A stretch of DNA of 64,000 nucleotides from Dioscorea cayenensis subsp. rotundata (GCF_009730915.1 NC_052484.1:1116001-1180000); one strand, 5' to 3'; positions 1-14,616 are shown, counted from the first letter of the stretch. A program made the numbers and translations. The notes: generated from the sequence alone by a model not told the origin.

Positions 1-1325
1 TCCACAGAGACGAGCATCGAACAATTTTAAACAGATTTCTGAATTATATTCTTGCACGCTTTTAAAATCTTGAAACCCCGAGGCTCGACCTAATCATTGC
101 GTGCTTTGGGCAAGTAGACCATTCTCGAGATGTTCAAAACTCTCTTTTCACGGATAACCACAATTCTGCGGATCCCTCAATGGTCAAGTATTCATTCTTC
201 GTGCCATCATCAATATGACGCCTTTATAAATATTAAGGCCTTCGCCTTTATTATCACTAGGCTCATTGTTATTAGCCTCAATAGTTTTACTCGTGTTTCT
301 TGCTTTCGATGAAGCTTGATATCAAGGCTCCATGATATATAATCGCTCCCCGAGATTCAAGGGCCTCGAATTCTCTTTTGCAATATTTGCCATTTTTCTT
401 CAAAAATAATAATATAGCATGTAATTAGAATAGAGAGTATAGAATAAAATATAAATCATCTATACTGTTCATATATATGGTATTGTTTATGTATAACACT
501 ATTCATATATACAGAACTGTTCATGTATGACACTATTCATGCATATGGCACTATTCATGTATAATCGGTATCGTTTACATACCGCAATTATCAAGTAAAG
601 ATTGGGAATTAAAATTTGTTTGAAAGTGATTATAAGTTAAAAGGGAAGAAGAAGTAAAAAAATAACGGAGAGAAGAAAATAAGAGTCGACGGAGAAAAAG
701 CCCGCCCGAGTCGCCCGACGGAGAAACTCGAAGGGGCCAGCGAAGTCATGAGAAGGGCTTCGGGAGAAGAGAAAAAGGGCCCACAGATTTCTACCGAGTT
801 TTGTCAACGATCACGGAGAGAGGGTCGCAGTGAAAAACTTAGAAGATGATGCTCGATAATTTGATTTGATGGAAAACCCTCATTGTAATAATAATATTAT
901 TGTTTTTTTCTTGTTTATTTTAAAAAGTATCGCAATATTAGCCTTTACCGGGCTTTTAGTCATCTAGATGTTTTTATGATGCTTCTAAGAAAATCTTATG
1001 TATTGTCGATCGAATAAAAATGTATGGCTTGCTAGTATTATATTACCCGCTCGATCCTTCCCGCGATTCAAAGTATAGAAATGGATTCCACATATATATA
1101 TATATATATTAGATGAGTCAAAAAGAAAAATTAAAAATCATATGAGCAAATTCGGTCGGCAGTAGCGTGTTAAGAATATATATGTTATAAATGTAAAGAT
1201 AGTAATAAGAATAGTAGAACCGAGTATTTACCAAAACCCAAAAACTCAAGAATTAACTTCTTCTTCTTTCTTCTTTATTTCTCTTTCTTTCTCTCTCTTT
1301 TCTTTTATATCAAAAGTATACAAAA
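1..1325. other. Intergenic flank, no gene recognised
   Basis: I see no conserved coding region here. The stretch holds a degenerate short tandem repeat (about 462-580), a purine-rich patch with GC-rich islands (about 640-830), a short TA run near 1097-1110 and a long pyrimidine tract at 1257-1310 just before the assembly gap. The pyrimidine tract could be leader sequence of the MSH1 gene downstream, but the gap prevents proof. The mixture resembles decayed retrotransposon sequence; that is a guess. Confidence 0.5.
462..580. repeat. Degenerate tandem repeat, about 20-26 bp units
   Basis: Six imperfect units built on the core ACTATTCATGTAT follow one another, with variants such as ACTGTTCATATAT and ATTGTTTATGTAT. 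Unit length varies between about 20 and 26 bases. No coding potential is visible. Confidence 0.6.
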
Positions 1326-2325
1326 NNNNNNNNNNNNNNNNNNNNNNNNNNNNNNNNNNNNNNNNNNNNNNNNNNNNNNNNNNNNNNNNNNNNNNNNNNN
1401 NNNNNNNNNNNNNNNNNNNNNNNNNNNNNNNNNNNNNNNNNNNNNNNNNNNNNNNNNNNNNNNNNNNNNNNNNNNNNNNNNNNNNNNNNNNNNNNNNNNN
1501 NNNNNNNNNNNNNNNNNNNNNNNNNNNNNNNNNNNNNNNNNNNNNNNNNNNNNNNNNNNNNNNNNNNNNNNNNNNNNNNNNNNNNNNNNNNNNNNNNNNN
1601 NNNNNNNNNNNNNNNNNNNNNNNNNNNNNNNNNNNNNNNNNNNNNNNNNNNNNNNNNNNNNNNNNNNNNNNNNNNNNNNNNNNNNNNNNNNNNNNNNNNN
1701 NNNNNNNNNNNNNNNNNNNNNNNNNNNNNNNNNNNNNNNNNNNNNNNNNNNNNNNNNNNNNNNNNNNNNNNNNNNNNNNNNNNNNNNNNNNNNNNNNNNN
1801 NNNNNNNNNNNNNNNNNNNNNNNNNNNNNNNNNNNNNNNNNNNNNNNNNNNNNNNNNNNNNNNNNNNNNNNNNNNNNNNNNNNNNNNNNNNNNNNNNNNN
1901 NNNNNNNNNNNNNNNNNNNNNNNNNNNNNNNNNNNNNNNNNNNNNNNNNNNNNNNNNNNNNNNNNNNNNNNNNNNNNNNNNNNNNNNNNNNNNNNNNNNN
2001 NNNNNNNNNNNNNNNNNNNNNNNNNNNNNNNNNNNNNNNNNNNNNNNNNNNNNNNNNNNNNNNNNNNNNNNNNNNNNNNNNNNNNNNNNNNNNNNNNNNN
2101 NNNNNNNNNNNNNNNNNNNNNNNNNNNNNNNNNNNNNNNNNNNNNNNNNNNNNNNNNNNNNNNNNNNNNNNNNNNNNNNNNNNNNNNNNNNNNNNNNNNN
2201 NNNNNNNNNNNNNNNNNNNNNNNNNNNNNNNNNNNNNNNNNNNNNNNNNNNNNNNNNNNNNNNNNNNNNNNNNNNNNNNNNNNNNNNNNNNNNNNNNNNN
2301 NNNNNNNNNNNNNNNNNNNNNNNNN
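1326..2325. other. Assembly gap of exactly 1,000 N
   Basis: The run of N is exactly 1,000 bases, the usual placeholder for a gap of unknown size. It swallows nearly all of MSH1 exon 1: coding sequence resumes at the first called base after it. Any open frame drawn across the gap is meaningless. Confidence 0.98.
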
Positions 2326-5300
2326 GGTCATTCTCATATTCTTTGGTGGAAAGAGGTAGTTTTTATGATTCTCTCTCAATAGCATGATCTTTTTTTCATG
2401 AATGTTTCTATAACGGTACTCATTTTATTTCAGAGGATGCAAATGTGTAAAAAGCCATCAACAGTTCAGTTGACGAAGAGGCTTGACTATTCAAATATAC
2501 TAGGACTTAATGTCAGCTTGAAAAATGGGAGGTATAAAGGAAGTTCCTTATTGTATAATATTATGTATATTATAGTTCTGTGAGTGAACTTGAAATGCCA
2601 CCGACTTGTAAGAGAAGATTGTATGCTTAATTAGTGTTTTTCAATGTCTTTTGTCTCATCAATGAATCCAATTTATCATAATCATAATTTTGTTTTATGT
2701 GACGAAGTAATTTGGTCCTCTTCATATAAATTTAATTTTATTAGACTTTAGTTTGATTTGTACAATTTTTATTGTCTTTATTTCCCCATTTGTAGTACTA
2801 AGCGAGACCATTTCATTTGAGAAAAAAACTTTGTTGGTGATATGTTTATTTCTGATTTGTAAAATAGACATGTCCTTATTTGCAACAGGGACTGTTGGGA
2901 ACCTTGTGTTTTTGAGAGTAATGTTTGAGTTTGCTCAATTATCTATTCTCCCTAGCTTAGTGAGACATACTTGAACAAAATTCTCAGATATTCTGCTTGA
3001 AGCAGCAACTTTATCCTCCCATTTATATGTGTTTCAAGGTTATCTTTTTATGATATGATTTTGCACCTCCAATTTTGTAAACCTTGGCTAAGGGAAAAAT
3101 TGTTGTATGTTTAAAGAAAACTAAATGGACTCATCTTGTGAAGTAGGTCCTACTAAATATGCATCTAGAAATGTACTATGTGTATGCTTCACTGCTGAAA
3201 TCAACCGTAACCCCTCTTTAGGTAACTTCTGGAGTGCTATACACCAGAAGTTCTACCTTTGCCTCTGTCGATATGAGATGAGATTCTTTGCCATTTGCTT
3301 ACTTTATTTTTCTGTTTGGGAAATTAAACAGAAGTGACCAAACATTTCCCTTGCAGTTTGAAAGAAGGAACTCTGAATATGGAGATACTTCAATTCAAAT
3401 CCAGATTTCCCCGTGAAGTTTTACTTTGCCGGGTATGCCACTTAGCTTTTCATTAGAAAACTTCTTGTCTCTTAGAAACATATAGAGGTCATGGAATATA
3501 GAACTTCCTTTCTAAAAATGCATTCCCCAATAATTGATTTTTTTTTGCTATATGTTTTCCTTCTAATTTGTAGGTTGGAGATTTTTACGAAGCCATTGGA
3601 TTTGATGCTTGTGTTCTTGTTGAACATGCTGGTTTAAATCCTTTTGGTGGTTTGCGGTCAGATAGCATTCCAAGAGCTGGCTGCCCTGTAGTGGTATGCA
3701 GCATGCGTTATATGTCTTTATCCTATGTTTGTTCATTTTCGTATTCCTGGGGGGTTTTCTATCCAGTTCATTTTGCTATTTGACAATTTCTCTGACTTAT
3801 TTGTCCCCAACTCTTTTTTATTCCATTTATCTCCTATATCAAAATATTCTATGGCACAATTCTTGGAAAGCTTTTAGATTGAAGGGCTTCTAATTTTTCT
3901 ATATATATATATATATTTATATTCTTACATGGAGTTAAATTGATTTAATCAGCGTCAGTGTTATGTGCTACTTATATGTAAGAAATATCGTTGAACATGT
4001 GTTCTTTTATCTAGCTTATATCTTGCAACTTCATTAATTGTGTTGGCTTTATGAAAATTGTGAAACAAGGAGCGTGTCCCTATTGTGCACTCAGGAAAAT
4101 GTATGGGCTACAAGAGCTTCTTTTGTCAATAATCCTTGTTTGACTTGGAAGTAGTTTCTTGTCAAGGAGGCTTGAAGTGCGTACTTTTGTTTGTTGCTCA
4201 AATAAAATCTCTGAATGTTTTAAATCCTTTGTTATTTTCTCTGGTGATAACATATGCATGATTTCTTTTGACATGTCTTTTGGCAGAATTTGCGTCAGAC
4301 TTTGGATGACTTGACTCGTAGTGGGTTTTCTGTTGTAAGTTACTATTTTTATTCTATTTTCACTTGAACTCATGGGCATTATGTTTACAAGGGTATGTGT
4401 TTTTTGTTCAGGCACATTCATATTATTGATTATCACCATTCTATATAGTAGATTGCTTTAGTGGTCTTTTTTCCCACTTTGATTGTTACTTACATCTATT
4501 TTTTTGTTTCATATGACATTGTTGAAGTGACCCTACTATCATTGATATTGAATTATTATTCTGATAATTATTTAATACTATACAATTACTGAATGTATAC
4601 AAGTATTATATTTCCCATTGAATTCTGGCAGTGCATAGTTGAGGAACTTCAGGGCCCTACCCAGGCTCGATCCCGGAAAGGTCGATTTATTTCTGGGTAA
4701 GAAAATTTAGTATGATTCATTTCTTTCATATCTATTAAATTGTATGCTATTGTTATTGAAATTTGAGTATCATTTATCTCTAGTGGTGCTTCCATCTATC
4801 TAGAACTTCTGCATGTGATATATCTTCTTGTGTCATACTACTACATTGCAGTCATGCATATCCCGGGAGCCCTTATGTTTTTGGACTTGCTGGTGGTGAC
4901 CATGATGTTGATTTTCCTGAGCCAATGCCTGTAGTTGGTAATCTCAATTCTACAGTGGGTTATGTCAGCTTCACATTGTACTTATTCATAACTTATGCTT
5001 ACCTGAGGTTGTAGGGATATCACGGTCAGCAAAAGGGTATTGTATGATCTCTGTCCTTGAGACAATGAAAACATTTTCAGCTGAAGATGGACTCACAGAA
5101 GAGGCTATAGTCACCAAGCTTTCGCACTTGTCGATATCATCACTTATTTCTTCACATGTCTTTGAGGCATAATGCTTCAGGTTTGAATTTGTTTCTTTTG
5201 CTGTTATATTTGAGCAATGCCGATGAGTTGGTTTCAGCTATTGGTTTCAGATATTTGCTTTGTTTTGTACTTATTTTATCTGTCAGGTCAATATATTGTT

Positions 5301-8300
5301 TTTGTGTTATTAAATTATTCAATAACTGGAACATTACATTTTGATGGTTACATTTTAATTGGTTCTGTTGTATTGTGGTTGTTCTTGTCTCTAAGTTGAT
5401 GCCTAAATCCTTAAATTTGTATGGAAAGATTTCTTATTTGCACTCAGTTTGTTTCTTTTTTGTTGCAGCATCTATGCACTTGCTTGCAGTGCAGCAAGTT
5501 TCTGAAGCATAAAGCTACTTTTTTAATCAGTGATATTCTTAACAATATTATATCTGGCAGGTCAACAGTTTTTTTGGGGGAAGAAATCTAATTTTCTATT
5601 GATGGATAATAAAAAATTTTAAATTTTGACTATTACATTGACCCTTCTGTAATTTCTGAAGTAATCCCACCATTTATTGCCGTGTAAAATCCTTACCAAA
5701 TTATTTTTCTGTTTTTTTGTTTATGAATATTTGGGATATAGCTTGCCAAATCAGGCAGAGGCATTATCTATTTCATTTTATTTATTGTATTTTGATTACC
5801 AGGTAACTTAAAGATGATTAAAAAATAAGGCGGTGGGATTAATGGATTCCAATATGGCAATTCATAATTAATTTTCTTCTTTTCTTCGTTTTATTCAGGT
5901 GGAGTTTGTTTTGAAGATTCTGAGATTAGGTTTTAATTCTTGTTGATGGTTGCAAGTCAAAATCCCAAATTCAATGCAAAAACTGGTTTTTTGAGATGCA
6001 AGGTCCTAGTCGAATTCCCCCAATGAAACACAATAATCAGGCATATTTGCTGATTCAAAGTAACATGAGCTCCATATCCACAAGCCAAATTCCACTGTAT
6101 ATTATTTGGGTTCAGCTAAGTTTATGATGATCCCAGGAACATCTTTTTTCCTTATTGTTTGTTTAGTATATCTTTGTTTGGCATATAGGGATTTTTATTC
6201 ATGGGAGAAACATAAACCATTCTGAAGTTTTCGTCGATTGCGTTTTTTTTATAGCATTATATATTCTGTAGGTACTTCTCGTTGGGGAGAATTTGGTGAA
6301 GGCGGGCTTTTATGGGGAGAATGTAATGGAAAATCCTTTGAATGGTTTGATGGCAATCCTGTTGAAGAACTACTATGCAAGGTTTGCAATATGTTGTGTT
6401 CATACCCATCGTGCAGACTTGTTATTGTTATATGGTTTTACCTGTTTTTATCTTTTTATAATTTTTTTATTACCATTTTTTTTTATGCCTTGTTATATGT
6501 TTGATAAATTTTGTTTGCCGCCGAGGCTAATTTAGTTTTGATTTTTTATGGCTGTTTTGTACTTTATATGATTTGGCTCATAGGTCATTTATCTCATAAT
6601 AAATTAAGGAATAAAAAGTATTCAATAAGTGAAATGCCAATTCTCAACTGGTTTTGAGAATCAAGATATCCAATATCTCGTCCTAGAAAGACTTCAAGTA
6701 TTTGCTCATATTTCCATGTGTAAAATGTAAATGATTGTGCCTTACTCGTGCATCCAAATGTACAAGTGACAGAATAGAAGACAATATGGATGTAAAATTG
6801 TCCATGGCCAGATGTACCTGTGATATCCAGCTATTGATATTGTGATTAGACAAATTGGGAGAGAATCGATTGCTTTTGAAAACTTAAATGGGATGAACTT
6901 TTCAGACGTGATTTAATTATTTGTTCACATATATGCTTAAGACAAATATTTGATACATGCAATATAACAAATCTAACTTTGTTACAAGTCTTATCAGTAC
7001 TTCTCTAATCTTGATGGGATAAATTCTGCTATTCATTTATATGTTTGTTGATGAATGTTTATTTGTTTAATCACTTATTCTTACTAGTGTATTTCTCATT
7101 AATCAATTTACTTCTTCATGTTAGTATTATTAATAATTTTACAAAGTTATAAAATTCTGCTTTAATGCATTTCATGTGGTCAGTGCTTTTAATTTGGAGT
7201 TGCTATTTTGAGATAAGAAGTTGTCTTCTCTACCTTATCACTCTCTGCCAAGTGCAATAGATGACAATAATCCTTGACCATCTTTTCCAAGTATTGAGTG
7301 TGTCCGTGCTTTGTATATATATATATATATATATATGTGGAAACGCCATATCATGAATGTTGTCATATGTTGTATCCCATGGTAGATGTAGCATTTTCAT
7401 TATGTCTGTCATTTATCATTTAATTCATTGCCTCCACTTTGTAATTTTGATCCCCAAGTGAGCTGTTGATCCTAATCTTAATGTTGTAGTCATCAAAAAG
7501 TTCTTCTTCCTCATACATATTTTATTTGCGTAAAGGTAAGAGATATCTATGGTATAGATGATCAAGCCACATTCCGTAATGTTACTATTTCTTCGGAGAG
7601 AAGGCCGCAACCTCTGTATCTTGGAACAGCTACCCAGATTGGTTAGTGAAGTATAGAAGTTCACATCAATGATAAATTTATACTCTTTAACTTGTGAATT
7701 TTAATTCGTATTTTATATTTAGATCAATTTATAGCTTTCCATGTTCTATAGGAATCATTGCAACTGAGGGAATACCTAGTTTATTGAAGGTGTTGCTTCC
7801 ATCAAACTATGTTGGCCTTCCAGTATTGTGAGTTGATCGTAAACCACTTACTTCCATATATGTTGTTATTACTTATTAGTGTTCTTTCTTAGGGAGCATC
7901 TGGCTTGATGTTCTCCCCAGAATTGAATAGATGATATTTAATAATAGTTTTTCTCTTGCTTTTTCAAATATTCAACTCTACAATCTTTGTTCTACATTAT
8001 TCTTTTGCATTTTGCAAGTTATTAGTTTATCTGGTGAGTTCATGTGCGAGGCATCCATTATTATCCCAAATGCTCAATGTGTATTAATGGGAGAGCCTTG
8101 CTAGTAAATCTTATTTGAGATGAATCTGCCTTGGGTAATATTGATCAGAAGATCTTTGTATACTTAAATTTATTTTTCATTACAAAGTTAAAAATTATAG
8201 AAGTATTATTACATTTGTGTGAAAAAACCACTAGCCTTGTTGTCCTCGTTTAGTTATGAAAGAAGTGAAATGAATTTTTAATAACCTTTGAACATCAAGA

Positions 8301-11300
8301 GGAGAGATAAATATCTTTAGTTTTTGTGAGCTAAATTATAAATGGACTCATTGATTAGAAATGGACAATTCATATCAAACCTAATAATTTAACCAACCTT
8401 GTTTTTTTTTTTTCTGTCATCTTTGTTGTCAAGAGCTCCTTACGGAAACCAAGAGTAATAATGATCAGTTTCACTAAGCTGTGAGCTAGATAAAATAGTG
8501 TAGCCATTGAAAACAGTCGAAGTTTGTGCATGTTATGCAGAAAATGTCATCAGTCTTTCTCTGTGATACTTTTTCATCAGGCATTTTTCCCATTTGGCTG
8601 GATGTAGTCACACTAAATTTTTATCTTAAAGTTGATCCAAAAATATTCGTTTATTTGCCTATTAGTTACCAGTAGTCAGAAAGCTTATAAATTTCTAACT
8701 CCTGGCAAGCATCTATTTCAGGTATATCAGAGATCTTCTTCTTAACCCTCCTGCATATGAGATTGCCTCAGCGATTCAAGGTTAGTTTTGTTTCTATCCT
8801 GAATTAAGTGTTGACAGGCAATTCTTTTAACTCTTGTGTTATTTACTTGATTGTATCTATATTCATATTCATTCTTTGTTCTAAGCTGTATTTTTTTGCT
8901 TGCTTCCTTAGTATTGCTTATTTATTTATAATAGTAAGTATTATTGTTGTTGTTGTTATTATTATTATTTCTGTGTAGAAGCTTCATTTCCTGTCTTTTA
9001 TGTCAGAAGGCACATTTATTTATCAAGAGGCAGATGATTGAGTTTTGGCCTTTTTAAATTTTCAGAATGACTTTCATGTTGAGTATCAGTTTCATCTCTC
9101 TACATTCTAGCGGGCATGACTAACTTGAAGCTATTTTTGGCAGAGGCATGCAAGCTCATGAGCAGTGTAACTTGTTCAATCCCGGATTTTACATGTATAT
9201 CAGGCGTAAAGGTTCACTTTTTGATTCTTAACTTTAAAATACAAGCTATATTGTAAAGCTGAAGCCTCACACATATGCTTGTGCTGCAAATGCAAGTTCA
9301 GTCTTTTCTTGTCTTAATTATTGTGGTGCTGATTAATTCATTATGTGAGGTTGTATTTCCAAAGTATTATTTGTTAGTTAATACTAACTGATGGTGGTCT
9401 TGGATATTAAACAAAGTATTGTCATCATTCAAGATTTGGTTGTGTTATCATGGATGTATGCAGCCTATTCATTGGTATTTAGCAGAGCAACTTTGTGAGA
9501 GAGGTGATGTCCTAAATCATACTTTGCCACTTAAATTTACTAACCATGTTCTAAGCAATACATGAAAAATAGCTTCAATAAAGGCATGTAGTATTGTTGG
9601 TATTTGCTATTTTAACAAGTTATGTTCATGCAATTAATTCCATTACCTGAATATTGTGCTTACATCGCACTATTACCTCAAAATTATTCTGAAAGACTAG
9701 ACTTTATTCAGGTTGTTAGGAGTTATTGGAACCTAAATGTTTGGTCTTTTTTGTTGAATCTGGCTGAGATATTGGTCTGCCTATTGTTTGGTAGATAGTG
9801 GACTTGGAATCTTCATTGTGGAATTTGAGTTATTAAACAATTATTGTCATTTGCTGGCTACATTTTTTATTACCTTCTACTCATGCCTAATAATTTTTAT
9901 ACTATTGCTGAATGGTTTATGATTTTCATTATTTATTTATTTTTGTTATCTTAGTTGAATTTGAGCTCACATTTTTCTAACTTGCAGCTTGTAAAATTGT
10001 TGGAATCAAAGGAGGCAAATCACATCGAGTTTTGTAGAATAAAAAATGTGGTTGATGAGATTCTCCATATGAGTAGGAATTCCGAACTCTCCAAAATCTT
10101 GCGTGTCTTGCTGGAACCCACATGGGCAGCAACAGGCTTACGGGTTGAATACGAGATAATGGTATGTTTTTCTTCCTGTTTTATATATTTCTGAGTATTT
10201 CCTCTTGAGTTCATAAACCAGTGTGATATGCCAATATCACCTGAGTGATCTTTTGAAATTTCAAGTTTTGGTGAAAATACCCTTTTGAGAAGATGAATTT
10301 ACATTTACTTTATGAAACTGTGATGGTAAGATTTGATGATGTAGTTGAGCAACAGGCAATCTTCATAAAATATTTATGCAAAAATATATATGTAAACTGT
10401 ACATCTTCAAATACAAGCTTCCTACAGAAACTAAGGATATTGCATTATGTTATCCTTATATTTATACAATGTGTTAATTCTTGGAGATTTTGGGATATGT
10501 CATGTTTGAATGTAGGCTCTTGATATTTTTCTTTATCAGGTGCATGAATGTGGTTGGGTTTCTCGTAGGATAGATGAAATCATATCTCAAAGTGACGAGA
10601 AAGGTCAAGAAATAAGTTCCTTTGAATTCATTCCTCAAGACTTCTTTCAAGATTTGGAATCATCATGGAAAGGTCGTGTGAAGAGGATCCATGCCATGGA
10701 GGCTTTTGAGGAAGTCGACAAGGCAGCTGAGGCCTTATCCACAGCTGTAAGTTGTTATAAATCACAACCTTTATGTTGGTCATGGTGAATTTCTCTGGTA
10801 AGTGCATCAGGCATTCTTGTTTAAGTTGTTAGATTCAATGTATATGAATTGGATACGAATGAGATTTTACTCATCTGGCTCTTTGTTGTCTCGTTGATAT
10901 CATGTCACTCATTATAACCACTCTTTTATTTGTCATAAGTACCCTTATTTGCTTTTCAGATCAAGGAAGACTTCCTTCCAATTGTTTTAAGGGTGAAATC
11001 AATCATGTCTTCTCTTGGAGGTCCAAAAGGTGAAATATGTTATGCAAGAGATCATGAAGCTGTCTGGTTTAAGGGGAAACGATTCATGCCAGCTGTGTGG
11101 GCTAATACTCCTGGGGAAGAGGAAATAAAGCAACTTAAACCTGCTACAGATTCAAAAGGAAAAAAGGTTGGAGAGGAATGGTATACCACAAACAAAGTTG
11201 AAAATGCACTAAGCAGGTTGAGTTTGTCTTTAAACAATCCATTCAAGTTTTTTGAGAGGTTATTGTGGTGAAAGTTTCCAGAGGAGTTTGAGCTGTTGTT

Positions 11301-13632
11301 GCTGATGGGCTGTTTCTGTATTTCTCTTCTACTATATTTAGGTATCATGAAGCCTGTGAAAAAGCAAGGAACAAGGTCCTCGAATTATTGCGAGGCCTTT
11401 CTGCGGAGCTGCAGAACAAAATCAATGTCCTGGTCTTTTCCTCAATGTTGCTTATAATAGCAAAGGCACTTGCTGGCCATGTTAGGTAAAACACACTCAT
11501 GCTTTGATACATTTCATGTTCTTTTTCAAGTTTGATTCTTCTAAAATATTGTTTTCAGCCATTTATGTAACACATATATTACTTATATATGTCATGATTT
11601 GCGAGCTTGAATATATGTGTGTGGATCATGGAATATGATTTAGATGTTATACTCCCGATGAAAATATCCTTAGTAATCTGACATACCTAACTAACCAAAC
11701 TAATGCATGATGTGCATCCAGTTCTCAAACTAAGCTTTTACGCAGACTCCTCTAAATCCATCCTTGCTCTTAAACATAGAACCGTCCGTTATATGGCAGC
11801 ACAACCTTATTGATCTACATACAGTGTACTTCACTTGGCTTTCTCATCACCTCACCCCAAACCTCTTAACCATTATCTTTGTTTTCTGCAGTGAAGGCCG
11901 AAGAAGGGAATGGGCATTTCCTTGTTTAGTTGACTTCATGAAAAATGAGGTAGTCATCTTTTTGCCCATATATTTCAGTGAGATTGTAGAATGTTTAAAT
12001 GTTGAATTGGTTTGAGTTGTGGGAAGGATAACAAATAATAGAGAAGCTCTCGCCCTTTTTTTAGTTTGACTTGAATTATCCTTGAACTTTGTTTTATTGT
12101 TTGATGAATAAGCTTCCTTTGAGCTTAAATTAGCCTTAATTGAAACTTGAATTTGGGTTGGCTAGATTGAACTCAAGTCCACTTCGCTCATTATAGTTTT
12201 ATATGGAACTGGTCCAGGATAAAAAAACTATAGAATCAATCAACAGGATGGAGCTACAAGGGTTGTCACCATATTGGTTTGATGTTTCGCAAGGCAATGC
12301 AATAAAGAATACAGTTGAGATGCAATCTCTATTCCTTCTGACTGGGCCCAATGGTGGTGGTAAATCCAGTTTGCTTCGATCAATATGTGCTGCTGCTTTG
12401 CTTGGGATCTGTGGACTCATGGTGCCTGCTGACGTAGCTGTCATTCCTCATTTTGATTCTATTATGCTGCATATGAAAGCGTACGACAGTCCTGCTGACG
12501 GGAAAAGCTCATTTCAAGTAGGTCATCAACTTTATGTTTAAGATGAAGATCTGTGATTTATTTTTTATTTATTACCTTAAAAAGAATTCAAAGTTTCTGA
12601 AAATCTGATTAATCTTGGGGCATTTCTTTCCAGATTGAAATGTCAGAGATACGTTCTATTGTCATGGCAGCTTCCTCGAAGAGTCTTGTTCTTGTGGATG
12701 AGATATGCCGTGGAACAGAAACAGCGAAAGGAACTTGCATTGCTGGTAGCATCATTGAAAACCTTGATCATATTGGCTGCCTGGGAATTGTTTCAACCCA
12801 CTTGCATGGCATTTTTGACTTGCCACTAGTTACCAAAAATGTTGTGTATAAAGCCATGGGATCCGAGATTTTAGATGGTGTCGTGAGACCAACATGGAAA
12901 CTGATAGATGGAATCTGTAAAGAGAGCCTTGCCTTCGAGACCGCTCAGCGAGAAGGTCTTCCTGAAATTATCATCAACAGGGCGAGAGAGTTATATGTTT
13001 CAGTAAATGCCATCGATAAGACTGCCGTAGATGTGAACCGTTTGGATACCCATGTTTCACATGAAGGACCTGAGTGAAGTTGGTCATTCCTCTATGACCG
13101 GGACTTTGCAGGTCTTACAGGATGAAGTAGAGAATGCCGTTAAAGTTATCTGCCATGAAAAGTTGACGGAACTTTACAAGAATAATACCACATCAGATTC
13201 TTTGGAGGTGAAATGTATTGTGATTGGTAGAAGAGAATTACCGCCACCTTCAACAGTGGGTGCTTCTTGCATTTACGTGCTTTTCAGAGCCGACGATAAA
13301 ATATATGTCGGACAGGTTACTTCTTTCCTTGTTTTTCACTGAAAATTTTAGTCTGACATCAAAAACAATTTTGTTTGACATGAGCATTGACTTTTGTGCA
13401 GACTGATGATCTTGCGGGTCGAGTCCGTGCTCATCGATCAAAGGAGGGCATGCAAAATGCAACATTCATATATATAGTGGTTCCCGGTAAGAGCATCGCG
13501 AGCCAACTGGAGACTCTTCTCATCCATCAGCTTCCCCGTCAAGGTTTCAAACTAATCAATAAAGCTGACGGTAAGCATCGAAACTTTGGTACATCTAATC
13601 TAAAGCTCGAATCTCTTAGCTTGCACCCGTGA
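2326..13632 (+). CDS. MSH1: MSH1: organellar MutS homologue with GIY-YIG domain (5' end missing, two frame breaks)
   Basis: Plant MSH1 suppresses illegitimate recombination and repairs mismatches in mitochondrial and plastid DNA. Exons read: <2326-2355, 2434-2531, 3357-3432, 3574-3693, 4287-4334, 4632-4696, 4852-4937, 5015-5180, 6272-6381, 7536-7641, 7752-7827, 8722-8780, 9144-9211, 9988-10161, 10540-10746, 10960-11216, 11342-11485, 11892-11949, 12218-12517, 12634-13315, 13402-13632. About 1,052 residues are visible, against a usual 1,100 or slightly more; the missing part is the transit peptide and N-terminus in the gap. Visible motifs: the mismatch-binding FYE in GDFYEAIG (near 3580), Walker A TGPNGGGKSS (near 12345), Walker B LVLVDEICRG (near 12690), and a C-terminal GIY-YIG nuclease fold (CIYV, IYVGQ, RVRAHRS, catalytic-type Glu in SQLETLL). 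Single extra bases near 5120-5122 and 13066-13067 break the frame. For exon 19 an alternative acceptor at 12197 exists; 12218 fits the family length better. Confidence 0.95.
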
Positions 13633-14574
13633 AGCAGACGTGTCTCCATCTCTAATTCTCATGCTCCGAGAAACTCTTTCGGCAAATGCACCAATTTTGT
13701 AACTCAATGGTGCCGATGCCAATTTTGCAGATATCGTATTCATCTTATCCTCTGTAAGTGATACATCAAAATTGATTTCAATAGCCAATTTGCACTAATT
13801 AAAAGCAATGTGTGTCTTCCATGAGCTTGCAAGCATTTGTTTTTTTCCGTATTTTGTTTGTATCGCAAGCGTATCATATCTTCGATTAAACAAAGAAGTT
13901 ACCGAAAAAAATATGTTTTGTTTGGTCATTTGCACATGGTGATGAGCTAACCAATGTATATTCTCTGTAGGTTGTTGCAGGGACAAAGCTATTATATATG
14001 AAATTAAGAAGAAGAAAACTCTTGTTCGTTTCTAATCTAAACATAACTTGTTTATATGTCAATGGTCCCCTCTTTTTTGTATTTTTTTCAGGTAATTGAA
14101 TATTCGATCATCGATACCGACGGATGTAGTTTAATGCCACGGGTGACATGATTAGTCCATAATCATTTTAATTTATTCAATGCCGAACTTTTTCTTTCCT
14201 AATCTTAGTTAATTTTGTCGTCTTTCTTGTATTAATTTGAGCTATTTTGGAAGGTGGCATTGGGACAGTGTTACTCTATAAACAATGTATATATATATGG
14301 GTCTATATTTATTAAAAAATTTTTGTTTTAAATAAATAATAATAATAATAATCATTTAAGAAAAGATGTAAAAAGGCTCAAGAACTATCTTAGTTGAAAA
14401 ATAAAATAAAAAACATATCAAATACATATGTAACAACATTTCAAAGGTGCACTTTCAAATAAAATTTTAATATTATTTTGAGTTTTATTTATGTTTTTAC
14501 AGGATTCATTACTATGTCAAGCAGACATTTTGTTGTTTCTATTCAATCCAAAAACTTAATTAAAACAAATCCAA

Positions 14575-14616
<42 letters not shown>

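Noticed and set aside
1246-2385. Long minus-strand open frame
   Set aside because: Almost all of it is the N gap; the rest is a pyrimidine tract and the end of MSH1 exon 1 read backwards.
13021-13112. An 84-base intron (donor at GTAGATG, acceptor TTGCAG) in MSH1 exon 20 instead of a frame break
   Set aside because: It restores the frame but removes a linker of about the length seen in other MSH1 proteins; kept only as an alternative.
14577-14614. TA runs as TATA boxes or origins
   Set aside because: Such TA microsatellites occur at many places (for example 7315, 15360, 16315, 26483, 46176, 48651) without relation to gene starts.
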